A DNA stretch of 64,000 nt. Origin: Dyella_B sp035503745. GTDB lineage: Bacteria > Pseudomonadota > Gammaproteobacteria > Xanthomonadales > Rhodanobacteraceae. Both the position numbers and the translations under genes were made by a program. The DNA lies in the NCBI RefSeq assembly GCF_035503745.1, contig NZ_DATJTC010000011.1, forward strand, positions 261,587-325,586, written 5' to 3'. Positions 47,951 to 56,339 of the stretch are shown in pieces (position 1 is the first letter of the stretch; every line of letters starts with the position of its first letter). Under the pieces are notes generated by a model that was not told where the DNA came from, made no database searches, and was given only the letters and a program-made list of their open reading frames with translations.

Positions 47951-49327
47951 TCAGGCGTAGCGCTTGCTCAGATAGGCGAACAGCGCGCGCACGCCCATCG
48001 CTTCGCCGCCGCGCGGGCGGCCGGGGCGGTCCGCGTCGTTCCACGCGTAGGTGTCCAGGTGCAGCCAGGGCATGCCTTCGGGAATGAAGCGCTCCATGTA
48101 CAGCGCGGCGGTGATCGCACCGGCATGGCGCGACGCGCCGGCGTTGGCGAAATCGGCCAGATAGGATTCCAGCATCTTGCGATACGGGCGCCACAGCGGC
48201 AGTCGCCACATCGGGTCGGCGACCGCGCTGGCGCAGGCGAGCACGGCGTCGGCGGCGGTGTCGTCGTTGGCGAACAGCGCGGGCAGGTCCGGGCCCAGCG
48301 CCACGCGCGCCGCGCCGGTGAGCGTGGCGAAGTCGATGATCAGTTCCGGATGCTGTTCGGCGCCGTAGGCCAGCGCATCGCACAGCACCAGGCGGCCTTC
48401 CGCATCGGTGTTGTCGATCTCCACACTGTGCCCGGCGCGGGTGATGACCACTTCGCCCGGACGCATCGCATTGCCGGCGACGGCATTTTCCACCGCGGGA
48501 ATCAGCAGGGTCAGGCGCACGGGCAGTGCGGCCTGCATGATCAGGCCGGCAAGCGCGATCGCGTGCGCGGCGCCGCCCATGTCCTTTTTCATCCAGCGCA
48601 TGCCGTCGGAAGGTTTCAGGTCCAGGCCGCCGCTGTCGAAGCAAACACCTTTGCCGATCACCACCAGTTTCGGATCCGACGCCTTGCCCCAGTTCAGTTC
48701 GATCAGGCGCGGCGGGCGATGGCTGGCGCGGCCCACGGTGTGGATGGTGGGGAAATTCGCTTCCAGCAATTCATCGCCCACCCACTCGCGTACCTTGGCC
48801 TTGTGCGCCTTGCCCAACTGCTTGACCGCCTCGGCGAGCTGCTTGGGCCCCATGTCTTCGGTGGGCGTGTTGACCAGGTCGCGCACCTGCTGCGTCGCCT
48901 CGACCAAGGGCTTGAGCGCGGCGAGCGTCTTGGCATCCACGGCCAGCGTGGCGGGCGCGCGCTTGGCTTTGCGATAGCGCGTGAACTGATACGCGCCCAG
49001 CGCCCAGCCGAGTGCCGCCAGCTGCGTATCGAGCGCGACGCCTTCGGCGGCGATGGCGTAGTCGCCCACGGGCAAGGCCATGGGCAGCGCGGCCAGCGCC
49101 GAGAGCGGATCGTGCGCATCCACGCCGACCAGCACGCGCGCCAGCTTGCCGCTCGCATCCGGCAACGCGCACATGCTGCCGGGGCGGGCATCGAAGCCGT
49201 TGTCGTCCAGCCACGCACGTTGCGCGGCGCTCAGGCGTTTGCGTGCGGCGGCAAGATGCGCGGTGTCGGTGGCCTCCATGGGCGTGGCGGCGTGGCGGCT
49301 GGAGCGGAGTTCGGCGAGGGCGGACAT
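47951..49327 (-). CDS. M17-family leucyl aminopeptidase
   Basis: A cytoplasmic di-zinc aminopeptidase of 458 residues. Metal-site motifs are intact: GKGVCFDSGGLDLK, MKKDMGGAAHA and the M17 signature NTDAEGRLVL. The N-terminal domain is shorter and divergent compared with E. coli PepA, resembling the PepB-like group common in Xanthomonadales. It is flanked by an M1 aminopeptidase on the same strand 205 bp downstream, which suggests related roles in peptide use. A palindrome and a -10-like box lie just upstream. Confidence 0.93.
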   Translation of the reverse strand: MSALAELRSSRHAATPMEATDTAHLAAARKRLSAAQRAWLDDNGFDARPGSMCALPDASGKLARVLVGVDAHDPLSALAALPMALPVGDYAIAAEGVALDTQLAALGWALGAYQFTRYRKAKRAPATLAVDAKTLAALKPLVEATQQVRDLVNTPTEDMGPKQLAEAVKQLGKAHKAKVREWVGDELLEANFPTIHTVGRASHRPPRLIELNWGKASDPKLVVIGKGVCFDSGGLDLKPSDGMRWMKKDMGGAAHAIALAGLIMQAALPVRLTLLIPAVENAVAGNAMRPGEVVITRAGHSVEIDNTDAEGRLVLCDALAYGAEQHPELIIDFATLTGAARVALGPDLPALFANDDTAADAVLACASAVADPMWRLPLWRPYRKMLESYLADFANAGASRHAGAITAALYMERFIPEGMPWLHLDTYAWNDADRPGRPRGGEAMGVRALFAYLSKRYA

Positions 49328-49338
49328 GCGGTTCCTTA

Positions 49339-49371
49339 CGCATGCCTGGCATGCGCCTGTGGGGATCTATA
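49339..49371 (-). promoter_or_regulatory. Palindrome and -10 box upstream of the M17 peptidase gene
   Basis: A perfect inverted repeat CGCATGC-CTG-GCATGCG (49339-49355) lies 12 bp before the start codon. On the minus strand a TATAGA box (49366-49371) sits upstream, so the palindrome would fall near the transcription start, a usual place for a repressor. No good -35 is seen. Confidence 0.4.
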
Positions 49372-49431
49372 GCCGCACATGATGCGCGCTTTTCCAGGGC
49401 GGTTCAAAACGGGCCGGCGTGCGTGGCCCGA

Positions 49432-50130
49432 TCAATCGGCGGCTTGCAGCTCAAGCCATTGCACCAGCGAGGCCAGGTCGCGCAGATCCAGGTCGGGCGC
49501 GGCGCCCAGCGCACCGGGCCACGGATGGCCGGGGCGGTTGATCCACGCGGTGCGCAATCCCGCTTCGCGCGCGCCGACCACGTCCAGCTCCGGATCGTCG
49601 CCGATGTGCAGGATGTTTTCCGGCGCCACGTTCAGCAGGGTGGACGCCGCATGAAAAATGCGCGCATCGGGTTTTGCCGCGCCGATGTCGCGCGCGGCGA
49701 TGTGATAGGCGAAATGCCGGTGCAGGCCGATGCGTTCCAGGTCGGCGTTGCCGTTGGTCAGGCTCGCCACCGGACGCATGGTGCGCAAGCGGTCAAGCGC
49801 GGGCAGGGCGTCCGGATACAGCTCCACGCTGTTGCGTGCGCTGGCGTAGATTTCCCACAGTGCATCCAGCGGTGCTTCGGCGATGCCGCAGGCATCGAAG
49901 GCGCGTTGCATGGTGATGTAGCGCTGCGCGGTGAAATCGTGCGCCAGATCGAGCCGTTCGGCGGCCACGCTGGCGCGCAGCTCGCGCATCGCCGCGATCG
50001 GCCAGGTCTTGGCAACCAGCGGATAGTGCTGGCGCAGGTAGTTGTCCAGGTCGCGGTCGGCTTTTTCCAGGGCCGGCATGACCGGCCACAGGGTGTCGTC
50101 CAGATCGATGGTCAGCGCGAGGATGCGCAT
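49432..50130 (-). CDS. HAD-superfamily phosphatase
   Basis: A 232-residue HAD hydrolase of subfamily IA. Motif I is LTIDLDDTLWPV (nucleophile and acid/base Asp), motif II is SLTNGN, motif III Lys is in GAAKPDARIF, and motif IV is HIGDDPELDVVGAREAG. A helical cap lies between motifs I and II. It resembles YigB/YjjG-type phosphatases acting on FMN or nucleotides, but the substrate is not deducible. I chose the ATG at 50130, where the family begins. It is 28 bp downstream of the PBP-LysM gene on the same strand, probably one transcript. Confidence 0.87.
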   Translation of the reverse strand: MRILALTIDLDDTLWPVMPALEKADRDLDNYLRQHYPLVAKTWPIAAMRELRASVAAERLDLAHDFTAQRYITMQRAFDACGIAEAPLDALWEIYASARNSVELYPDALPALDRLRTMRPVASLTNGNADLERIGLHRHFAYHIAARDIGAAKPDARIFHAASTLLNVAPENILHIGDDPELDVVGAREAGLRTAWINRPGHPWPGALGAAPDLDLRDLASLVQWLELQAAD

Positions 50131-50158
50131 CGGCGGCACCCTGCCGGGCACGGTGCGC

Positions 50159-51535
50159 TCAGCGCGCCGCGATGCGCAGCACCTGGCCGGTGCGCACGGT
50201 ATTGTCTTTCAGGTGATTCCAGCTGCGGATCTGCGCCACCTCCACGCCGTGCTTGCGCGCGATCGAATACAGCGTTTCGCCCGCGCCGACGCGGTAGGTG
50301 GACATCGGGGCCGCCGTCTTGGACGCGCTGGCGATCTTTCTCGACTCGGCCTTCTTGCCGGTGGACTCGGTGGCCTTGCCGACCTTGGCGGTCGATTTGA
50401 CCACCCTGGCGTAGCTCACGTAGACGTCGGCGGTGACCTTGGCGAAGTCGGTGCCGCGACTGCCGGCGGAAGCCTCGGTGAACGCATCGCCGCGCACGCC
50501 CTTCAAGCTGCTGATGGCCGGCTCGCTCACCACGCTGCCGCTTACCGCATTCAGCGCGGGCTTGGGCGCCGCGGCCACGCGTGCGGCGGCAACCGGCAAC
50601 ACCGGGCGAACCGCGGCGGGAGCGGCGGCATAGGTGGGTTCGGCGCTGGCATGCGCGCCCACTTCGGCAAGCAGGCGGCTGCGGCGTGGGGCGTCCATCG
50701 CGATCAGCGGCGAGCCCAGGTACGGCACCAGGTCATGTGCGCGCAGCACCGCATCGCCCTTGGGGCTTTCCACGAAATCGATGAAGGACTTCGCCGCCGC
50801 CGCGTTCGGGCTGTTGGGGTTGGTCACCAGGTACAGCTGGGTAAACAGCGGATACGCGCCGCTGGCCACGCTGGACACGCTCGGCGCGACGCCGTCGATG
50901 CGCAGCATCTTGATCTTGGCATTGCCCGCCACGCTCGACAGCGTGGTCACGCCGAAGGCGCGCGGATCGAGCATCACCGACTGCTCCAGCTGCGTGGTGT
51001 TGACGTACAGGCGCGGCGCGGCCACCGGCTGGCTGCCGCGTCCGAACACCAGCTTGCGCAGGCTGAATTCCACGCCATCGCCGGGGCTGGCCACGGCGAA
51101 CACGTCCATCGGCGCGTCGTTGCCGCCGACCTGCTGCCAGTTGGTGATCTTGCCGTAGTAGATGTCGTGCACCTGCTGCAGCGTGAGGTTGCTGACCGGA
51201 TTGGACGGGCTGGTCACCAGCACCAGGCCATCCCACGCCACCGGCGTAAAGGTGAGGCCGCTGTCGGTAGCGCTGCCGGAACTGCCGCGCGCGCTGCCGG
51301 CCAGATCGGCCGCGCCGCTGGCCACCGCATCCAGGCCCGAGGCCGTGTTGAACGGCTGCAGCTGGATCGTGCCCTTGCCCGCGGACTGCCAGGCCTTGGC
51401 CATGCCCTTGACGATGCCGTTGGCGGTGACCACGTCGCCGCGCCAGATCAGCGATTGCGTGGCGGCGATGGCACCGGTGGACAGCGCGGCGCCGATCAGG
51501 GCGGCGGAAAGCAGGCGGGTGATGCGTACAGGCAT
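50159..51535 (-). CDS. PstS-like substrate-binding protein fused to LysM
   Basis: A secreted protein of 458 residues. After a Sec signal (LLSAALIGAALSTGAIA) comes a periplasmic-binding-protein domain (about 25-290) of the phosphate-binding PstS type: SLIWRGDVVTANGIVKGMAK, SGAADLAGSARGSSG, VHDIYYGKITNWQQVGG and AKSFIDFVESPKGDAVL. An Ala/Pro/Lys-rich linker (about 290-410) leads to a C-terminal LysM domain (STYRVGAGETLYSIARKHGV ... WNHLKDNTVRTGQVLRI). LysM should tether the protein to peptidoglycan. No pstCAB genes are nearby. PstS-type proteins fused to wall- or membrane-binding domains are less usual than free PstS. Confidence 0.82.
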   Translation of the reverse strand: MPVRITRLLSAALIGAALSTGAIAATQSLIWRGDVVTANGIVKGMAKAWQSAGKGTIQLQPFNTASGLDAVASGAADLAGSARGSSGSATDSGLTFTPVAWDGLVLVTSPSNPVSNLTLQQVHDIYYGKITNWQQVGGNDAPMDVFAVASPGDGVEFSLRKLVFGRGSQPVAAPRLYVNTTQLEQSVMLDPRAFGVTTLSSVAGNAKIKMLRIDGVAPSVSSVASGAYPLFTQLYLVTNPNSPNAAAAKSFIDFVESPKGDAVLRAHDLVPYLGSPLIAMDAPRRSRLLAEVGAHASAEPTYAAAPAAVRPVLPVAAARVAAAPKPALNAVSGSVVSEPAISSLKGVRGDAFTEASAGSRGTDFAKVTADVYVSYARVVKSTAKVGKATESTGKKAESRKIASASKTAAPMSTYRVGAGETLYSIARKHGVEVAQIRSWNHLKDNTVRTGQVLRIAAR

Positions 51536-51690
51536 GGGGAAGGGCGACCTACGAAGTGGCTAAGTGATGCAAGTGTGCCGTCAACATGGCGTGTACGCAG
51601 TGACGGAGTTGCTGTATTTCAGCGGTCCGGAGCCAAAACATCAAGCTAAAACATCAAGTGCGTTCATGTATTTGCATGAAACGGGTGTTA

Positions 51691-51720
51691 GCGGGAGCGC
51701 ACATTGGTGCGCGCTCCCGC
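51691..51720. terminator. Strong GC hairpin, likely end of the degP transcript region
   Basis: GCGGGAGCGC (51691-51700) pairs perfectly with GCGCTCCCGC (51711-51720) around a 10-base loop, starting 9 bp after the protease stop on the minus strand. The T-rich stretch is poor, so it may be a weak terminator or a 3' stabilising hairpin. Confidence 0.55.
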
Positions 51721-51728
51721 CGCTGAAG

Positions 51729-53099
51729 CTACTGAATCACCACGTAGTTGAGGCCATCCTGGGTGGCCACCAGCAGCACCAGCTGACGCGGCCGCGCCGC
51801 CGCCAGGCCCTGCAGGTCGCGCAGGCTGTCAATGCGCCGGTTGCCGATGCCCACGATCAGGTCGCCCGAGGAAAGCCCGGCCTGCGCAGCGCGGCTGCCG
51901 GGGCGCACCGTGCTTGCGAGGATGCCGGTGGTGCCGCTGCTGGCCTGTTCGTCGCTGAGATCGCTGAAGGTGACGCCGGCCAGGCGCGGATCGAGCTTGG
52001 CGCCGTCGATCGTGGCGATTTTCTCCGGCGCGAGCGTGGCGGTGACCTGCCGCATCGCGCCATGGCGCAGCACGCCCAGCGTCACCGTGCTTTGCGCCGG
52101 CAGCAGGCCTTCGGCGTTGTTGAGCTGGTCGGCGTTTTCCAGCGGCGCGCCGTTAAGCGAACGGATCACATCGCCCACCTGCAGGCCCGCGCGATCGGCG
52201 GTGGAATCGGGCATCACGCGCGTCACCACGGCGCCGTTGCTGTCCTTGAGGCCAAGCAGCTTGGCGATGCTGGGCGTGATGTCCTGCGTCTGCACGCCGA
52301 GATTGCCGCGGCTCACCTTGCCGTGCGCGATCAGCTGCGCCATCACGTCGCTGGCGATCTTGGTGGGAATGGCAAAGCCGATGCCCACATTGCCGCCCGA
52401 CGGCGAGAGGATCATCGTGTTGATGCCTACCAGCTCGCCGCGCAAATTCACCAGGGCGCCGCCGGAATTGCCCGGATTGATCGAGGCATCGGTCTGGATG
52501 AAATTCTGGAAGCTCGATCCGCCCAGCCCTGAGCGCTGCAACGCCGAGACGATGCCCGACGTCACCGTCTGGCCCAGGCCGAAAGGATCGCCAACCGCCA
52601 CCACGAAATCGCCCACCCGCAACTGGCTCGAATCGGCGATCGGCAATGCTTGCAGGCCGGTGGCGTCGATCTTTATCACAGCCACGTCGGTGGCCGGATC
52701 GGTGCCCACCAGCTTGCCTTTGAAATCGCGCCCGTCCTGCAAGGTCACCGTGATGTCGTCGGCGCCGCCCACCACATGGTTATTGGTAAGGATGTAGCCC
52801 TTGGCCGCATCCACGATCACGCCCGAGCCCAGGCTTTGCTCCACCCGCTCGCGCGGCACGCCGCTCAAGCCGAAGAACTGCCGGAACACCGGATCGTTGA
52901 GAAACGGGTTGTTCACGCGCACGTGCGTCTTGGTGGAAATGTTCACCACCGCCGGCGTCACTTTCTGCAGCATCGGCGCGAGCGAAGGCAGCGGTTGCCC
53001 ATCCACCGACGGCGGTATCGAGGCGGAGGCCTGCATCGTCCCCGCGCATAGCGCGATGGCGAGAGCAGCGGAAAAACACGGAAGGAAACGGCGTGACAT
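51729..53099 (-). CDS. Periplasmic serine protease, DegP/DegQ type
   Basis: A Do-like HtrA protease of 456 residues. The start at 53099 has AGGAG 6 bases upstream and gives a Sec signal (FLPCFSAALAIALCAGTMQA). The trypsin-like domain holds the triad His in LTNNHVVGG, Asp in TDVAVIKI and Ser in NPGNSGGALVN. Two PDZ domains follow (RGNLGVQTQDITPSIAKLLG and the C-terminal GSRAAQAGLSSGDLIVGIGN). It degrades or refolds misfolded envelope proteins. It is divergent from nrdJ with about 350 bp between. Confidence 0.93.
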   Translation of the reverse strand: MSRRFLPCFSAALAIALCAGTMQASASIPPSVDGQPLPSLAPMLQKVTPAVVNISTKTHVRVNNPFLNDPVFRQFFGLSGVPRERVEQSLGSGVIVDAAKGYILTNNHVVGGADDITVTLQDGRDFKGKLVGTDPATDVAVIKIDATGLQALPIADSSQLRVGDFVVAVGDPFGLGQTVTSGIVSALQRSGLGGSSFQNFIQTDASINPGNSGGALVNLRGELVGINTMILSPSGGNVGIGFAIPTKIASDVMAQLIAHGKVSRGNLGVQTQDITPSIAKLLGLKDSNGAVVTRVMPDSTADRAGLQVGDVIRSLNGAPLENADQLNNAEGLLPAQSTVTLGVLRHGAMRQVTATLAPEKIATIDGAKLDPRLAGVTFSDLSDEQASSGTTGILASTVRPGSRAAQAGLSSGDLIVGIGNRRIDSLRDLQGLAAARPRQLVLLVATQDGLNYVVIQ

Positions 53100-53231
53100 G
53101 AAGTCTCCTGGGCGGCAGTCGCAAGTCAGATTTCTTCGACTCGACACCTGGCCGACGGTTCCCGGCCAGTGGGACACAGTTAGCACTTTACATCGCACCT
53201 TCGCGGGGGTAACGTTTCCATAGGTTTGCAA

Positions 53232-53278
53232 TCACAATATCTTGTGTGCCGGTACCGGTTGAACACCCAAGAACTGGT
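53232..53278. promoter_or_regulatory. NrdR-box pair upstream of the class II RNR
   Basis: TCACAATATCTTGTGT (53232-53247) is a near-palindrome close to the NrdR consensus (ACACWATATNTWGTGT). A degenerate partner, ACACCCAAGAACTGGT (53263-53278), starts 31 bp further on, the three-helical-turn spacing typical of NrdR box pairs. NrdR represses RNR genes when dATP is high. The pair lies about 175-220 bp before the nrdJ start codon. Confidence 0.7.
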
Positions 53279-53450
53279 ACCCGTGTGAATAACGTCAGGA
53301 GGGGCTGCCGCTGTTCGCGAAATAATGCCAAGCCTGGTCCGCACCGAGCGTGGACCGGGTACCGACGGGGCGTTTCCCGCTCGGCCGGCGCCGACATAGC
53401 CATAAGACACCAACGGGGCCGTGAGGCCATACCGGGAGGTCAGGAATCCG

Positions 53451-55598
53451 ATGAGCACCTTGCGTGCACCAACCATGGCCCGCGACGCCGCCGCGATTCC
53501 GCTGCAGAGCGCATCGCAGGACATCTGGGACAAGAAATACCGCCTGCGCACCAAAACCGGTGAACCGGTCGACGCCACCATCGACGACAGCTGGCAGCGC
53601 GTGGCGCGTGCCCTGTCGGAAGTGGAAGCCACGCCGGACCTGCGCGAACACTGGTTCGAGCGTTTCCTGTGGGCGTTGCGCCGCGGTGCGATTCCCGCCG
53701 GCCGCATCACCTCCAACGCCGGCGCGCTGGAACACAAGCCGGCCACTTCCACCATCAACTGCACCGTGTCCGGCACCATCCGCGACTCGATGGACGACAT
53801 TCTGGAGAAAGTGCACGAAGCGGGCCTTACGCTGAAGGCCGGCTGCGGCATCGGCTACGAATTCTCCACCCTGCGCCCGCGCGGCGCGTACGTGTCGGGT
53901 GCCGGCGCGTACACCAGCGGCCCGCTGTCGTTCATGGATATCTACGACAAGATGTGCTTCACCGTCTCCTCGGCCGGCGGCCGGCGCGGCGCGCAGATGG
54001 GCACGTTCGATGTCAGTCATCCGGACGTGAAGGAATTCATCCGCGCCAAGCGCGAAGACGGCCGCCTGCGCCAGTTCAACCTCTCGCTGCTGATCACCGA
54101 CGGCTTCATGCAGGCGGTGGAGCACGACCAGGACTGGCCGCTGGTCTTCCCCGTGCATGTCAAAGAACGCGACGACATCGACCTCGACGACCCCGCCAAG
54201 GTCGTATGGCGCGAGTGGCCCACCCACGAAAACTACGTCGAGCGCGAAGACGGCCTGGTCGCCTGCAAGATCTACAGCCACATCCGCGCGCGCCACCTGT
54301 GGGACATGATCATGGTCTCGACGTACGACTACGCCGAGCCCGGGTTCATCCTCATCGACAAGGTGAACGAGATGAACAACAACTGGTGGTGCGAGCACAT
54401 CCGCGCCACCAACCCCTGCGGCGAGCAGCCGCTGCCGCCGTACGGCTCGTGCCTGCTCGGCTCGATCAACCTCACCACCTTCGTGCGCGACCCGTTCGGC
54501 CCCAAGGCGCGCTTCGACTGGGACGAATATCGCGACGTGGTGAAAATTTTCACCCGCATGCTGGACAACGTGGTGGAGATCAACGGCCTGCCGCTGGAGC
54601 AGCAGCGCCACGAGATCCTCTCCAAGCGCCGTCATGGCATGGGCTTCCTGGGGCTGGGCAGCACGCTCACCATGCTCAAGATGCGCTACGGCAGCGCCGA
54701 AGCCGTGGCCTTCACCGAAGACGTCTCGCGCGAAATGGCCGTCGCCGGCTGGGAAGTGGCGCTGGACCTGGCCAAGGAAAAAGGCCCCGCACCGGTGCTC
54801 GCCCAAAACTACACCGTCACCGGCGACATGCTGCGCAAGCGCCCGGAAATGGTCGAGGACGGCTACAAGGCCGGCGACCTGATCCCCGGCCGCGTGCTGC
54901 ACGCCAAGTACAGCCGCTACATGCAGCGCGTGGCCTCGGTGGCGCCCAACCTGGTCAAGGAGCTGGCCGAAGTCGGCGCGCGCTTCACCCACCACAGCTC
55001 GATCGCGCCCACCGGCACCATTTCGCTGTCGCTGGCCAACAACGCCAGCAACGGCATCGAGCCCAGCTTCGCCCACCACTACTCGCGCAATGTCATCCGC
55101 GAGGGCCGCAAGACCAAGGAGAAGGTGGAGGTCTACAGCTTCGAGCTGCTTGCCTATCGCGCCCTCATCAACGCCCAGGCCATGCCCTTGAGCGACGACC
55201 CCAAGGCCAAGCTGCCCGACTACTTCGTGGCCGCCGACGACATCTCGCCCAAGGAGCACGTGGACATCCAGGCCGCCTCGCAGCTGTGGGTGGATTCGTC
55301 CATCTCCAAGACCGCCAACGTACCCACCGACTACCCGTACGAAGACTTCAAAGACATCTACTTCTACGCCTACAAACAGGGCCTCAAGGGCTGCACCACG
55401 TTCCGCTTCAACCCCGCCGCGTTCCAGGGCGTGCTGGTGAAAGAGGCGGACCTTGAAAACACCCTCTACCGCTTCGAATTGGAAGACGGTAGCGTTGTGG
55501 AACTGAAAGGCAACGAAGAAGTGGAGTACGACGGCGAGATGCACACCGCCGCCAATTTGTTCGATGCCTTGAAGGAAGGTTATTACGGCAAGTTCTAG
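53451..55598 (+). CDS. nrdJa: Adenosylcobalamin-dependent ribonucleotide reductase, catalytic part
   Basis: A class II RNR catalytic subunit of 715 residues that reduces ribonucleotides using B12 as radical source. The N-terminal half has RRGAIPAGRITSNAG, TINCTVSGTIRDS, KAGCGIGYEFSTLRPRG and GRRGAQMGTFDVSHPDVKEF. The active-site loop ATNPCGEQPLPPYGSC carries the catalytic Cys and Glu, and THHSSIAPTGTISLSLANNA follows. The C-terminal redox cysteines and TSCPD domain of one-piece NrdJ are absent and are encoded separately at 56340-57071. The start at 53451 has AGGA 5 bases upstream. The arrangement is like the split nrdJa/nrdJb of Pseudomonas aeruginosa. Confidence 0.93.
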   Translation: MSTLRAPTMARDAAAIPLQSASQDIWDKKYRLRTKTGEPVDATIDDSWQRVARALSEVEATPDLREHWFERFLWALRRGAIPAGRITSNAGALEHKPATSTINCTVSGTIRDSMDDILEKVHEAGLTLKAGCGIGYEFSTLRPRGAYVSGAGAYTSGPLSFMDIYDKMCFTVSSAGGRRGAQMGTFDVSHPDVKEFIRAKREDGRLRQFNLSLLITDGFMQAVEHDQDWPLVFPVHVKERDDIDLDDPAKVVWREWPTHENYVEREDGLVACKIYSHIRARHLWDMIMVSTYDYAEPGFILIDKVNEMNNNWWCEHIRATNPCGEQPLPPYGSCLLGSINLTTFVRDPFGPKARFDWDEYRDVVKIFTRMLDNVVEINGLPLEQQRHEILSKRRHGMGFLGLGSTLTMLKMRYGSAEAVAFTEDVSREMAVAGWEVALDLAKEKGPAPVLAQNYTVTGDMLRKRPEMVEDGYKAGDLIPGRVLHAKYSRYMQRVASVAPNLVKELAEVGARFTHHSSIAPTGTISLSLANNASNGIEPSFAHHYSRNVIREGRKTKEKVEVYSFELLAYRALINAQAMPLSDDPKAKLPDYFVAADDISPKEHVDIQAASQLWVDSSISKTANVPTDYPYEDFKDIYFYAYKQGLKGCTTFRFNPAAFQGVLVKEADLENTLYRFELEDGSVVELKGNEEVEYDGEMHTAANLFDALKEGYYGKF

Positions 55599-55693
55599 TT
55601 GTGGCATGTAACGCGAAATCGCGCTACGTTTCGCTCACACCGTAATACACTTAGCGCTGGTTCCATAACAAACGTCCGGAGGGGAATACCCGC

Positions 55694-56155
55694 ATGTCCA
55701 TCGATACCGAGTTCGAAGTTCATCAAGAAGATCTGATCGCACCGGCAGCTGCGGAGTCCGCTGAGGCTGCTCCGGCTGCACCGAAGAAGGCCCGCCGCAA
55801 GAAGGCAGCCAAGAAAGCCAAGGCCGCCGCGCCCGCCAAGAAGGCAGCGAAGAAAGCGGTGAAGAAGGCTGCCGGCAAGAAGACCGCCAAGAAGGCTGCC
55901 AAGAAGGTCGCCAAAAAAGCCGCCAAGAAGGGCGCCGCCAAGAAAGCCAGCAAGAAGGCCGTGAAGAAGACGGCCAAGAAAGCTGCAAAGAAGGTCAGCA
56001 GCAAAAAGACGGCCAAAAAGGCCGCCGGTAAGAAGACGGCCAAAAAGGCCGTGAAGAAAGCCGCTAAAAAAGCGGTCAAGAGGTCCACTGCCAGCAAGAA
56101 GGCCGGTCGTAAGGCGACCAAGAAAGTCGCCAAGAAGGCCGCCCGCAAGAAGTAA
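55694..56155 (+). CDS. Histone H1-like Lys/Ala-rich protein
   Basis: A 153-residue, very basic protein. After an acidic N-terminus (MSIDTEFEVHQEDLIAP) it consists of repeated KKAAKK, KKAVKK and KKTAKK units, as in the C-terminal tails of eukaryotic H1, chlamydial HctB and the Pseudomonas AlgP protein. It probably binds and compacts DNA without sequence specificity. GGAGGGG lies upstream of the ATG. The low-complexity coding region is repeat-rich and so prone to length change. It is inserted between the two halves of the class II RNR and followed by a strong terminator. Confidence 0.88.
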   Translation: MSIDTEFEVHQEDLIAPAAAESAEAAPAAPKKARRKKAAKKAKAAAPAKKAAKKAVKKAAGKKTAKKAAKKVAKKAAKKGAAKKASKKAVKKTAKKAAKKVSSKKTAKKAAGKKTAKKAVKKAAKKAVKRSTASKKAGRKATKKVAKKAARKK

Positions 56156-56164
56156 GCAATAAAG

Positions 56165-56201
56165 CATCCGGCCCGGTGCGAACCGGGCCGGATGTTTTTT
56201 T
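56165..56201 (+). terminator. Rho-independent terminator after the H1-like gene
   Basis: A perfect 13-bp stem (56165-56177 with 56182-56194) with a 4-base loop is followed by seven T. It should stop most transcription before nrdJb, so nrdJb needs read-through or its own promoter. Confidence 0.92.
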
Positions 56202-56205
56202 GTCC

Positions 56206-56242
56206 GCCTCTCCCCCTCGGGGAGCGGGCTGGGGTGAGGGGC
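56206..56242. repeat. GC-rich palindromic repeat, copy 3
   Basis: CGCCTCTCCCCCTCGGGGAG, then CGGGCTGGGGTGAGGGG. Same design as the elements at 7350 and 40923: a pyrimidine arm, a complementary G-rich arm and a TGAGGGG tail. It lies between the terminator and nrdJb. Confidence 0.7.
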
Positions 56243-56339
56243 ACCGAAGCCTCGCCGCCCCCTGCGCTGCCAGGCGTAAAAAGTCCAAGACCCAAAGCAC
56301 CAAGCACCGCGCGCACCGCCCCACTCAGGACCACCGCAC

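Noticed and set aside
53285..53450. Cobalamin riboswitch before the B12-dependent RNR
   Set aside because: The leader is GC-rich and structured, but I could not find a B12-box-like segment. A covariance-model (Rfam RF00174) scan would decide.
55694..56155. CRISPR-like or tandem DNA repeat
   Set aside because: The repetitive DNA is explained by the Lys/Ala codon pattern of the H1-like protein; there are no regular spacers.
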